Positions 50,730 through 59,149 of a DNA stretch of 64,000 nucleotides are shown here, piece after piece. The DNA lies in assembly GCA_017744315.1 (NCBI GenBank), contig JAGIBN010000001.1:434001-498000 (forward strand), written 5' to 3'. The notes beneath the pieces are model-generated. The model was not told the origin of the DNA. It saw only the letters and a list, made by a program, of their open reading frames with translations, and did not search any database. The stretch comes from Porphyrobacter sp. (lineage in GTDB: Bacteria; Pseudomonadota; Alphaproteobacteria; Sphingomonadales; Sphingomonadaceae). Position 1 is the first letter of the stretch. Every line of letters starts with the position of its first letter. The translations under genes were made by a program, and so were the position numbers.

Positions 50730-51530
50730 TCAGGCCTCGGCCGCGACCTGCACGGAAATGCCGTCTGCGCTTTCGCAGGCCTGGATGAACCAGCGCTCGC
50801 TGCCCTCCAACCCGATTGCGGTGAGGCGGCCGTGCATATAGGCACCGGTATCGATGCCGACGCGGTTGGCGCGCACCGCAGGTTCTTCGGTGATCGTGTG
50901 CCCGTGAATGACGAAGCCGCCGAATTCGCCGATGTGGCTGAGAAACGGCTCGCGAATCCAGCGGCAGTCGTGGCCGAGCTGGTTCTCCAGCGGCGTATGG
51001 GGACGCACACCGGCATGGACGAAAACATAGTCGCCGAGCCGGATCATCTTGCGGAAACCGTCGATGAAATCGAAATCCTGCTGCGGAATCGCGTCCATCG
51101 CGGCGCTGTGCAGGTCTTCGAGTTCGGCCTCCCGCACGAAGTCCGGATCGAGGCCGTAGGACAGGATCGTCTCGCGCCCGCCGAACTTCAGGAAGCTGCG
51201 GAAGGCGTCCAGCTTGTCGCGCGAGACCAGCAGCATTTCCTCGTGATTGCCCTGGATGAACTCGACATCGCGGCGACGGGCCAGCTCGCGGGCGGCGGCG
51301 AGCACCCCGGCGCTGTCGGGGCCGCGATCGATCAGGTCGCCGAGGAGAATGACGAGGCTGCGACTGCCGCTGCGCTGGCTGTCGTCGCGCTCGATCGCCT
51401 CGATCAGGCGCTCGAACAGGTCCAGCCGCCCGTGGATGTCGCCTATCGCATAGACGCGCTGTCCGGCGGGCAGTTCGGGAAGGCGGGCGCTGGGAGCGCG
51501 GCCGAGCAGGTTTCTGATCTTCGCTAGCAT
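50730..51530 (-). CDS. Calcineurin-like serine/threonine phosphatase family protein
   Basis: 266 residues with the PPP-type metal motifs GDIHGRLD, GDLIDRGPDS, GNHEEML and GHTITEEP. It resembles PrpA-type or ApaH-like bacterial phosphatases; substrate (phosphoprotein or dinucleotide) is not clear. It has no signal peptide and no obvious operon partner. Confidence 0.88.
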   Translation of the reverse strand: MLAKIRNLLGRAPSARLPELPAGQRVYAIGDIHGRLDLFERLIEAIERDDSQRSGSRSLVILLGDLIDRGPDSAGVLAAARELARRRDVEFIQGNHEEMLLVSRDKLDAFRSFLKFGGRETILSYGLDPDFVREAELEDLHSAAMDAIPQQDFDFIDGFRKMIRLGDYVFVHAGVRPHTPLENQLGHDCRWIREPFLSHIGEFGGFVIHGHTITEEPAVRANRVGIDTGAYMHGRLTAIGLEGSERWFIQACESADGISVQVAAEA

Positions 51531-51640
51531 GCGTCGCGGCGATTATAGAAAGTCACGGCCTCGCCGACAAGCGGCCCGCATCGGCTTTGGCGCTTCCCGA
51601 GCCGAACCGTTCCCGCACCGCGACGGGGTATTTTTCCCTT

Positions 51641-52399
51641 CTATTTCAGGTAGAAATCGACCGTCGTTACGACGCGGACCTTCTTGTAGGGCGTATCGGA
51701 GACACCCCAGCCGCCGCCCGAATCGCCGTCCCGCGCCTCAATCGTGAAATAGCCCTGGGTCGCGCTCTTGATTGCGCCGACCTCGGCGCCGCTGTCCTGC
51801 GCGAACTGCTCGGCGGCGGCGCGGGCGTCCTTGGTGGCGGCCGCGACCATCGGCGGCTTGATGGCGTTGAGCTTGGTGAACGTGAAGGCCATGCCCGAGC
51901 CTTCCTCCAGGATGACCCCGCGCCGAACCAGTTCGAACTGGCGCTTCACCGCATCCTGCGCGCGCTTGACATCCTGACTGCGCAAAGTCACGCGCTGGCG
52001 GACGGTGAAGCTGGTGGTGCCGCTGTTGTCCTTGCTCTGCTGGACGTTGGCGCCGGTCGGTTGCAGGGCGTCGGCAGGAAAGCCGAGTTCGCGGAAGAAG
52101 GCCTCGATCCGGCGGGTGTCGTTCTCCACGCCGGACTGCGCGGTGGCGAGATCGCCCGCCGTGGAGGAATAGGCGATCGTCCATGTCGCAAGGTCGGCGG
52201 TCACGTCCCGCTCGGCGAGGCCGCGCACGGTGACGGAGCGGTCGGCGCGGTGTGCGCGGCGCATGCCGTCACCCAGCAGATAGCCGCCGCCGACAAGGCC
52301 GATGGCGAGGATCGTGGAAGCCGCGATCCAGCGCTGGCCGGTGGATTCGCGCAAGAAGGAGGTGGAGTGGCGGGGGCGTTCCGGGCTATCGTCGGTCAT
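51641..52399 (-). CDS. SIMPL (DUF541) domain protein
   Basis: 252 residues: an N-terminal helix (ASTILAIGLVGGGYLLGDGM) anchors a periplasmic DUF541/SIMPL domain (VTVRGLAERDVTADLATWTIAYSS ... KKVRVVTTVDFYLK). SIMPL proteins have been linked to oxidative stress resistance and form large assemblies in some bacteria; the mechanism is unknown. The start MTDDSPERP at 52399 begins a coherent protein; the longer frame covers the gloA promoter region. It is divergent from gloA. Confidence 0.86.
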   Translation of the reverse strand: MTDDSPERPRHSTSFLRESTGQRWIAASTILAIGLVGGGYLLGDGMRRAHRADRSVTVRGLAERDVTADLATWTIAYSSTAGDLATAQSGVENDTRRIEAFFRELGFPADALQPTGANVQQSKDNSGTTSFTVRQRVTLRSQDVKRAQDAVKRQFELVRRGVILEEGSGMAFTFTKLNAIKPPMVAAATKDARAAAEQFAQDSGAEVGAIKSATQGYFTIEARDGDSGGGWGVSDTPYKKVRVVTTVDFYLK

Positions 52400-52493
52400 C
52401 GCGGCTTCTCCCTGAAGTCCTGCGGATGATGCCGTTTCTCGGCTGTATCCGTGATGAACCGTTATATACGTGCGATGAATTGAAGGAAATCCC

Positions 52494-52922
52494 GTGACGA
52501 AGTACCTCCACACGATGATCCGCGTGACCGATCCGGACGCGACGATCCGCTTCTTCGAACTGATCGGCCTCAAGGAAACGCGCCGCTTTTCGAGCGAGCA
52601 GGGCCGTTTCACGCTCATCTACCTTGCCGTGCCGGGCGAGGAGTCGGAAGTCGAACTGACCTATAACTGGCCCGCCGAGGACGGCTCCTTCGAGGAATAT
52701 ACCGGCGGCCGCAATTTCGGCCATCTCGCCTTCCAGGTCGACGATATCTACGCGACCTGCCAGACCCTGGCCGATGCCGGGGTGACGATCAACCGTCCTC
52801 CGCGCGACGGCCACATGGCCTTCATCCGCACGCCGGACGGGATTTCGGTGGAACTGCTTCAGGACGGACGCCTCGATCCTGCCGAACCCTGGGCCTCGAT
52901 GCCGAACATCGGCAGCTGGTGA
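52494..52922 (+). CDS. gloA: Lactoylglutathione lyase (glyoxalase I)
   Basis: 142 residues of the vicinal-oxygen-chelate fold in two halves. Likely metal ligands are H7 (LHTMIRV), the glutamate in EVELTYNW, the histidine in FGHLAFQVDDIY and the glutamate in ISVELLQ. It detoxifies methylglyoxal through glutathione. The start is GTG at 52494. A stem-loop follows. Confidence 0.94.
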   Translation: MTKYLHTMIRVTDPDATIRFFELIGLKETRRFSSEQGRFTLIYLAVPGEESEVELTYNWPAEDGSFEEYTGGRNFGHLAFQVDDIYATCQTLADAGVTINRPPRDGHMAFIRTPDGISVELLQDGRLDPAEPWASMPNIGSW

Positions 52923-52928
52923 CGCATT

Positions 52929-52958
52929 GCCGCCGATCTCCTTCAAGAGATCGGCGGC
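52929..52958 (+). terminator. Stem-loop downstream of gloA
   Basis: A perfect 12-base stem GCCGCCGATCTC/GAGATCGGCGGC with a CTTCAA loop starts six bases after the gloA stop. The tail (CTGCCACAATAA) lacks a T-run, so it is a terminator of the weaker kind or a stabiliser. Confidence 0.6.
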
Positions 52959-53021
52959 CTGCCACAATAACGGGCAAGTTAGTTAATTTTGTGAAATAGA
53001 CGCATGTTCATTGGTGCGGCG

Positions 53022-53132
53022 CTACCGATGTCCATACTTCGCCTTTGACGATGAAACGCCCAAGAACCGGTGGCTCCGAAGGCCCCCGGTAACTTCGGAG
53101 TGGAATCGCTTCGGTCTAGGGCGAGGGCTGGG
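53022..53132 (+). other. Structured leader of the NfrB-like operon
   Basis: CTCCGAAG (53074) and CTTCGGAG (53093) form a perfect eight-base stem. Its loop contains CCGGT, which can pair with ACCGG just upstream (53066), giving a possible H-type pseudoknot. Other complementary segments (CGCCC/GGGCG) lie around it. It matches no riboswitch class that I recognise. Confidence 0.35.
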
Positions 53133-54545
53133 ATGGGGTGGGCGGAGCTAATTCATCAGGCGTTCGGCGTCTTGGTCATGATCGAGCAGGAGCTTCTGCT
53201 CTTTGCGGGCTTCTGGGTACTGGTCGGCACGGCGGACGAACTGGCTATCGACTGTTGCTGGTTGTGGTTCCGGCTTTCCGGGCGAGTCCAGACCACGCGC
53301 ATCTCGCAAGAGGCCGTGCAGGCACCGCTCCGGGGGAAAGCGGCGGTGTTCATCGCCGCCTGGCAGGAAGACCAGGTGATCGGCCATACGATCCGGCACG
53401 CTCTTGCAGCCTGGCGGCAGGACGATTTCACGCTCTACATCGGATGCTACGGCAACGACGCACCGACCGTCTGCGCGGCGATGGAGGGTGCAGGCGCGGA
53501 CCCCCGGGTGCGCGTCGTCATTCACGACCGGGCGGGGCCGACGACCAAGGCGGACTGTCTCAACCGCCTCTATCACGCGCTGTGTGAGGACGAACGCCGA
53601 TCCGGCCGCCGCTTTCGCTGCGTGATTCTCCACGATTCCGAAGATATGGTGCACGCGGCCGAACTCGCCGTGATCGACGCCGCCTTGTCTTCCGCCGATT
53701 TCGTCCAGCTTCCGGTACGGCCCGAGCCGCAACCGGCCTCACGCTGGGTCGGCGGCCACTATGTCGACGAATTCACCGAAGCCCATACCAAGTCGCTCGT
53801 CGTGCGTGATGCCTTGGGCGCGGCGATTCCGGCAGCGGGGGTGGGCTGCGGCTTTGCCCGCGAGATGCTCGAACGGATCGCGGTAGGCCGCCGCCTGGAA
53901 GGCAGCCCGGGACCGTTCGCGGCGGAATGCCTGACGGAGGACTATGAACTGGGCGTGCTGGTCTCGCGCGAGGGAGGGCGCTCGCGGTTCCTCAGGGTGC
54001 GGGACGAGACCGGCGAACTCGTCGCCACGCGAGCCTATTTCCCGGCGCGCCTGAAGGATTCGGTGCGTCAGAAGACCCGGTGGATCCATGGTATCGCTTT
54101 TCAGGGCTGGGAGCGGCTCGGATGGGCGGGAAGCGCCGTCGATACGTGGATGGCGCTGCGCGACCGGCGTGGCCCGCTGACAGCCATCGTTCTGGCAAGC
54201 AGTTATGCGCTTGTCGTCGTGGAGGGGATGCTCGGCATTCCGCGCGTGCTGGGCTGGGATGTCGCGGCGATGCCGGGGCCGCCCTTGCTCTGGTGGATGA
54301 TCGCGGCGGGTCTGTTCAGCCTGCTCTGGCGCAGTTTCCTGAGGGCGACGCTAACGACGCGGGAATATGGTTTTCCGGAAGGCGTCTGGGCGGTCCTGCG
54401 GATTCCGGTGGCAAACTATATCGCGATCATGGCCGGACGCGATGCTCTGGCCTCCTACATCCGGACGTTGCGGGGCGGGCAGGTGACCTGGGACAAGACC
54501 CGTCACGACGCGCATCCGGCTTCTGCAGGCGGAACGGCCGCATGA
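53133..54545 (+). CDS. NfrB-like membrane glycosyltransferase, family 2
   Basis: 470 residues. N-terminal helices (AFGVLVMIEQELLLFAGFWVLVGTADELAIDCCWLWF) precede a GT2 domain with DSED (metal/UDP), TEDYELG and RQKTRW (QxxRW), the set of a processive glycan synthase. Four C-terminal helices follow. It resembles NfrB, the inner-membrane half of the N4 phage receptor and exopolysaccharide system, but ends before the C-terminal MshEN region. The start MGWAELI at 53133 matches the NfrB N-terminus and has GAGGG upstream. It overlaps the next gene (ATGA). Confidence 0.87.
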   Translation: MGWAELIHQAFGVLVMIEQELLLFAGFWVLVGTADELAIDCCWLWFRLSGRVQTTRISQEAVQAPLRGKAAVFIAAWQEDQVIGHTIRHALAAWRQDDFTLYIGCYGNDAPTVCAAMEGAGADPRVRVVIHDRAGPTTKADCLNRLYHALCEDERRSGRRFRCVILHDSEDMVHAAELAVIDAALSSADFVQLPVRPEPQPASRWVGGHYVDEFTEAHTKSLVVRDALGAAIPAAGVGCGFAREMLERIAVGRRLEGSPGPFAAECLTEDYELGVLVSREGGRSRFLRVRDETGELVATRAYFPARLKDSVRQKTRWIHGIAFQGWERLGWAGSAVDTWMALRDRRGPLTAIVLASSYALVVVEGMLGIPRVLGWDVAAMPGPPLLWWMIAAGLFSLLWRSFLRATLTTREYGFPEGVWAVLRIPVANYIAIMAGRDALASYIRTLRGGQVTWDKTRHDAHPASAGGTAA

Positions 54546-55708
54546 GCGTGGTGCAGAGGCTTCGCGGGCAGCCGCTGATCGCATTGCTGGCGGTGCTCGC
54601 GGGCTGGATGGGTGGGCGGATTTCGGCCTGGGACCATCCCATTCCGATTGTGGCCAAGGGTGTTCCGGCGATGCGCCTGTCTTCGATGGAAGTTGCGGAA
54701 ACCGCCGGATCAGGGGGGACGGCCATGGCGGGGGGGCCTCAGTCAGCGCCCGGTGCGGGCTTCTATCCGGCTTCCGGCTATGGCCCGCCGCCGATGTCGA
54801 ATGTGCCCTATCCCGTATTCGTGAAAGTGCCGGTCTGGGTGGAGCGACCGCAACGCTGGTATTCCGGGCGAGACCGGGGACAGCCGCCAGCGCCTTCGGG
54901 AGCAGCGTATGGTGCGAGGGAGGAATTTCCCTCAGGGACGATGCAGGACACGCGCGTTTCGCCAGGCCTGCCGCCGGTCTGGCAATTCGCCGCGCAGCCC
55001 TATCCGGCTTCGAGCGCCTCTCCGGTGCCTGTTGCCGTCGCGCGACCCCGGCGGTGGTCGGTCGACAGCTGGGCGCTGCTGCGGCAGGACGGCGCCGGGC
55101 CGCTCGCCAACGGTGCGCTTCCCGCGACATATGGGGCCAGTCAGGCGGGCGCCGTCCTGCGCTATCGGCTTTCGCCGGGCGATGCGCGGCAGTTGACCGG
55201 TTACATGCGCACCACCGCCACCTTGGGCACCGCCATGCGTGAGACGGCTGCGGCTCTCGGCGTATCGGCACGTCCGCTTCCGGGATTGCCGGTCATTGCC
55301 GCGCTGGAAGGACGCCTGACCGAGCAGGGGGGCGCGAGACGGTTTCAGCCGGTGGCGATGGCCGTGACCCAGCTTCCCTATTTCGCCTTGCCCGGCGGCC
55401 TGCGGGGCGAGGCCTATGCGCAGGCAGGCTATGTGGCAGGCCGATTCGCGACGCCGTTCGCGGACGGCCAGTTCCGCGCCGACCGGGCATTGTTCTCCCT
55501 CGGCAAACTCGAAACCCGCGTTGGCGGGGGCGTTTGGGGCGGGGTGCAGAAGGGGGCGGGGCGTCTCGATGCGGGGCCGTCCGCGAGCCTCGCCATGCCG
55601 CTCGGGAAAGGTCTGTTCGGGCGCGCAGCGGTGGACTGGCGGTTCCGGGTCGCGGGCGATGCCGATCCGGGTTCGGGACCGGCGCTCACTCTATCCGCAG
55701 GTTTCTGA
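54542..55708 (+). CDS. NfrA C-terminal-like exported protein
   Basis: 388 residues. An N-terminal helix (LIALLAVLAGWMGGRISA) is followed by a long proline/glycine/alanine linker (to about residue 175), then a domain with WSVDSWALLRQDGAGPLANGALPATYGASQAGAVLRYRL and VGGGVWGGVQKGAGRLDAGPSASL. These match the C-terminal barrel-like region of sphingomonad NfrA proteins. The TPR half of NfrA is absent. It is coupled to the glycosyltransferase and probably helps glycan pass the outer membrane. It ends in Phe like a barrel. Confidence 0.75.
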   Translation: MSVVQRLRGQPLIALLAVLAGWMGGRISAWDHPIPIVAKGVPAMRLSSMEVAETAGSGGTAMAGGPQSAPGAGFYPASGYGPPPMSNVPYPVFVKVPVWVERPQRWYSGRDRGQPPAPSGAAYGAREEFPSGTMQDTRVSPGLPPVWQFAAQPYPASSASPVPVAVARPRRWSVDSWALLRQDGAGPLANGALPATYGASQAGAVLRYRLSPGDARQLTGYMRTTATLGTAMRETAAALGVSARPLPGLPVIAALEGRLTEQGGARRFQPVAMAVTQLPYFALPGGLRGEAYAQAGYVAGRFATPFADGQFRADRALFSLGKLETRVGGGVWGGVQKGAGRLDAGPSASLAMPLGKGLFGRAAVDWRFRVAGDADPGSGPALTLSAGF

Positions 55709-55755
55709 TTCGCCGCTTTCCTCGTTGCCGGTGCTGCGGTAGCGAGAGGGGTGGA

Positions 55756-56670
55756 ATGGATGTCTATCTCCCCATAGCCAATCTCTCCGTCAACGGGATC
55801 ATCATCGTTGGCCTGGGGGCGATCACCGGCCTGCTTTCGGGCATGTTCGGCGTGGGCGGCGGCTTCCTGACGACACCGCTGATGATCTTCTACGGCATCC
55901 CGCCGACTGTAGCGGCGGCTTCGGCGGCGAGCCAGGTGACGGGCGCCAGCGTGTCCGGCGTCTTCGCCCATACCCGGCGCGGCGGGGTGGACTATCACAT
56001 GGGCACGGTCATGGTGGTGGGCGGGATCATCGGCACCGGCATCGGCGCGGCGCTGTTCAGCCTGCTGCAACGGCTCGGGCAGATCGATACGGTCATCAAC
56101 ATCCTCTACGTGCTGATGCTCGGCGGCATCGGCGGGCTTATGGCCAAGGAGAGCATCCAGACCATCCGCGCCGAGCGTTCGGGCATTCCCATCGCCGCGC
56201 GCAAGCGGCGGCATCACCCGATGGTCGCCAGCCTGCCGCTGCGCTGGCGTTTCTATCGCTCGGGGCTCTATATCTCGCCGCTGGCGCCGCTGCTGCTCGG
56301 CATCGGCACGGGTATCCTGACGATGCTGATGGGCGTGGGCGGTGGCTTCATCCTGGTGCCCGCTATGCTCTACATCCTCGGCATGAGCGCCAATGTCGTG
56401 GTCGGCACTTCGCTCTACCAGATCCTGTTCGTCACCATGGCGACGACGATGATGCATTCGATGACCACCCATGCGGTGGACATCGTGCTTGCCTCGCTGC
56501 TGCTGCTGGGGTCGGTCACCGGCGCGCAGCTCGGCGCGCAATTCGCCCAGAAGGCCAGTCCGGTGAAGCTGCGCCTGGTGCTGGCAATCATCGTCCTGCT
56601 GGTGGCCGGGCGCATGGCGATCGGCCTCGGCTATCGTCCCGACGAGATCTACACGGTCTCCCCGCTGTGA
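55756..56670 (+). CDS. TauE/SafE-family sulfite/organosulfonate exporter-like permease
   Basis: 304 residues, about eight helices in two repeats. Each carries the family motif GxxSGMFGVGGGFLTTPLM (helix 1) and TMLMGVGGGFILVPAML (second half). The family moves sulfite, sulfoacetate or other anions. The start at 55756 follows GAGAGGGG. It overlaps the TIGR02186 gene (GTGA), a recurrent pair. Confidence 0.92.
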   Translation: MDVYLPIANLSVNGIIIVGLGAITGLLSGMFGVGGGFLTTPLMIFYGIPPTVAAASAASQVTGASVSGVFAHTRRGGVDYHMGTVMVVGGIIGTGIGAALFSLLQRLGQIDTVINILYVLMLGGIGGLMAKESIQTIRAERSGIPIAARKRRHHPMVASLPLRWRFYRSGLYISPLAPLLLGIGTGILTMLMGVGGGFILVPAMLYILGMSANVVVGTSLYQILFVTMATTMMHSMTTHAVDIVLASLLLLGSVTGAQLGAQFAQKASPVKLRLVLAIIVLLVAGRMAIGLGYRPDEIYTVSPL

Positions 56671-57431
56671 GGCGCGCGCTGGCTCCGGCTGTCGCGCTGG
56701 CTGCGGCGGTGCTGCTTGGCGGCGCGCGCGATCCGATCCTGGTGCCGGAAATCTCGCAGCACGAAGTAGACCTGCGGCAGGGCTTCACTGGCACCGAGCT
56801 TCTGCTGTTCGGCGCGATCCTGACGCCCGAGGGGTCCCGCGCCGCGCAGGACTACGACATTGTCGTCGTGCTGAAAGGGCCGACCCAGTCCATCGTCCTG
56901 CGCGAAAAGCAGAAAGTGGCGGGGATCTGGATCAATGCCGACAGCACCGAACTGCGCTCGGCGCCGTCCTATTACGGCCTCGCCTCGACCCGGCCGATCA
57001 AGGACATCGTCGACGACAAGACCGCCGCGATTTACGAACTCGGTCTCAAATGGCTGCAACTTTCGCCGATCGGCGCCATCGATCCGGCCGAGCAGACCCG
57101 CTTTTCCGACGGCCTCGTCGATCTCAACCGCCGCAGCGGCCTATACCGCGAGGAAGAAGGCGGCGTGAAAGTCAGCGAGCAAGTGCTCTATCAGGCCCGC
57201 CTCTGGCTGCCCTCGCAAGTGCCGACCGGCACGTACACCGCCGAGACTTACGCGGTTTCGCGTGGGCGCGTGGTGGCCTCGGCGAGCAGCCAGGTGGAAG
57301 TTCGCAAGCTCGGGTTCGAGCGGGCGATTGCCAACTTCTCCGAAAACTACGGCTTCGCTTACGGACTGCTGGCGGTTCTGGTCTCGGTCGGGATGGGCTG
57401 GCTGGCGGGACGTCTTTTCGCCATGCGCTAA
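56667..57431 (+). CDS. TIGR02186-family membrane-anchored protein
   Basis: 254 residues: a signal peptide (APAVALAAAVLLGGARD), a periplasmic domain starting LVPEISQHEVDLRQGFTGTELLLFGAI and the C-terminal helix FAYGLLAVLVSVGMGWLAGRLF. This is the TIGR02186 family (transmembrane protein of unknown function), which pairs with TauE/SafE permeases and may form an accessory subunit. The GTG start at 56667 overlaps the permease stop. Confidence 0.88.
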   Translation: MRRALAPAVALAAAVLLGGARDPILVPEISQHEVDLRQGFTGTELLLFGAILTPEGSRAAQDYDIVVVLKGPTQSIVLREKQKVAGIWINADSTELRSAPSYYGLASTRPIKDIVDDKTAAIYELGLKWLQLSPIGAIDPAEQTRFSDGLVDLNRRSGLYREEEGGVKVSEQVLYQARLWLPSQVPTGTYTAETYAVSRGRVVASASSQVEVRKLGFERAIANFSENYGFAYGLLAVLVSVGMGWLAGRLFAMR

Positions 57432-57502
57432 TCGCGGGTTTAGCCTGAAATTAACCGCGCGGGCCTAGCAGTCCTGGTGAAACGGCTTGCTGCGGGGGCG
57501 CT

Positions 57503-59146
57503 ATGAACGAGATGCGAATGGTGGGCGGCGAGGCGGAACGCACAATGAGTCGCGAGCCGATCGGCGCCATCCTCGAAATTTCCGGCGCAGGCGCTCGCAT
57601 TGCTTTCGATCTCGATCGGTTGAATCACTCCGCACAGGATGGCGATCCTTCGGTCGCGATGTCGGGACAGGTCGGCAGCCAAGTCAAAGTCCGCGTCGGC
57701 CGGGGGTGGCTGCTCGCCAGCATTCGCAACCAGAAGAGCGATGCCACGGTCCCCGGCGGCATCGTCGCGGAGGCGGACTTCCTCGGCGAAGGGCTGGAGG
57801 AACGCCTCACCGGCCGCATCCACGGTTTCCGCCGCGGCGTGACCCGCTATCCGACGCCGGGCGCGCTGGTCTATCCTGCCAGCACCGACGACTTGCGGCA
57901 GGTCTATGCCAGCGACGGACGGCAGGCGATCGAGATCGGCACGGTCTATCCCACCAAGGAAATTCGCGCCGGACTTTATATCGATGCCCTGCTCGGCAAG
58001 CACTTCGCGCTACTCGGCTCGACCGGCACCGGCAAGTCGACCAGCGCCGCGCTGATCCTCCACCGGATCTGCGAGCAGGCGCCCGAAGGCCATGTCATCA
58101 TGGTGGATCCGCACGGCGAATATGCCGCCGCCTTCCGCAATACCGGCGTGATCCTCGACGTCTCGAACCTGCAGATGCCCTACTGGCTGATGAACTTCGA
58201 GGAACACTGCGAGATCCTCGTCACCACACGGGGCGACGAGCGGCAGCTCGATTGCGAGGTGCTCGGCAAGTGCCTGCTGGAGGCGCGTTCGCGCAATCGG
58301 CTGGCCGAGCAGATCGGCAAGATCACCGTGGATTCGCCGATTCCCTATCTGCTTTCCGACCTGTCGGTTATCCTGAACAATCACATGGGCAAGCTCGACA
58401 AAGGGCATTCGAGCGCGCCCTACATGCGGATCAAGAACAAGCTCGACGAGCTGAAGGGCGATCCGCGCTACCAGTTCCTGTTCTCCGGCATGCTGGTGGG
58501 CGACACGATGGCGGAGTTCATCGCCAAGTTGTTCCGCCTGCCTTCTGGCGGGCGGCCTATCTCGATCATCGACGTGTCCGGCGTGCCCTCCGACATTACC
58601 AGTACCGTCGTTGCAGTGCTCAGCCGCATGGTCTTCGACTTCGCGGTCTGGGCGCGCGAGGAGAAGACCCGGCCGATCCTGCTCGTCTGCGAGGAGGCGC
58701 ACCGCTACGTTCCCAGCGAGAAGAACGCGGACGGCTCCTCGGTAGGCCGCATCCTCTCACGCATCGCCAAGGAAGGGCGCAAGTATGGCATTGCGCTGGG
58801 CCTCATCACCCAGCGGCCTTCCGACCTCGCCGAAGGTGTGCTCTCGCAGTGCGGTACGATCATCGCGATGCGTCTCAACAACGACCGCGACCAGGCTTTC
58901 GTGCGCGCTGCCATGCCGGAAGGCGCGCGGGGGTTCCTCGATTCGATCCCGGCGCTGCGCAACCGCGAGTGCGTGATCTGCGGCGAAGGCGTGGCGATCC
59001 CGATCCGCGCCTCGTTCGACGATCTGGAGGAATTCAAGCGCCCGGCGTCGGCCGACCCCTCGTTCACCGAACTCTGGAGCAGCTCGGGCGGCGAGGAGGA
59101 GATGGTCCTGCGCACGGTCCAGCGTTGGCGCGCGCAGGGCCGGTAA
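57503..59146 (+). CDS. HerA-like hexameric ATPase (DUF87)
   Basis: 547 residues: an N-terminal HAS-barrel-like domain (residues about 15-115), then the FtsK/HerA P-loop core. Walker A is GSTGTGKST (172-180), Walker B is ILLVCEEAHRY, with the HerA-type DVSGVPSDITSTVVAVLSRM and GLITQRPSDLAEGVLSQCGT. HerA is a DNA translocase that works with NurA in archaea; no nurA gene is seen here, as is usual in alphaproteobacteria. It converges on the MATE gene with three bases between stops. Confidence 0.9.
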   Translation: MNEMRMVGGEAERTMSREPIGAILEISGAGARIAFDLDRLNHSAQDGDPSVAMSGQVGSQVKVRVGRGWLLASIRNQKSDATVPGGIVAEADFLGEGLEERLTGRIHGFRRGVTRYPTPGALVYPASTDDLRQVYASDGRQAIEIGTVYPTKEIRAGLYIDALLGKHFALLGSTGTGKSTSAALILHRICEQAPEGHVIMVDPHGEYAAAFRNTGVILDVSNLQMPYWLMNFEEHCEILVTTRGDERQLDCEVLGKCLLEARSRNRLAEQIGKITVDSPIPYLLSDLSVILNNHMGKLDKGHSSAPYMRIKNKLDELKGDPRYQFLFSGMLVGDTMAEFIAKLFRLPSGGRPISIIDVSGVPSDITSTVVAVLSRMVFDFAVWAREEKTRPILLVCEEAHRYVPSEKNADGSSVGRILSRIAKEGRKYGIALGLITQRPSDLAEGVLSQCGTIIAMRLNNDRDQAFVRAAMPEGARGFLDSIPALRNRECVICGEGVAIPIRASFDDLEEFKRPASADPSFTELWSSSGGEEEMVLRTVQRWRAQGR

Positions 59147-59149
59147 AGG

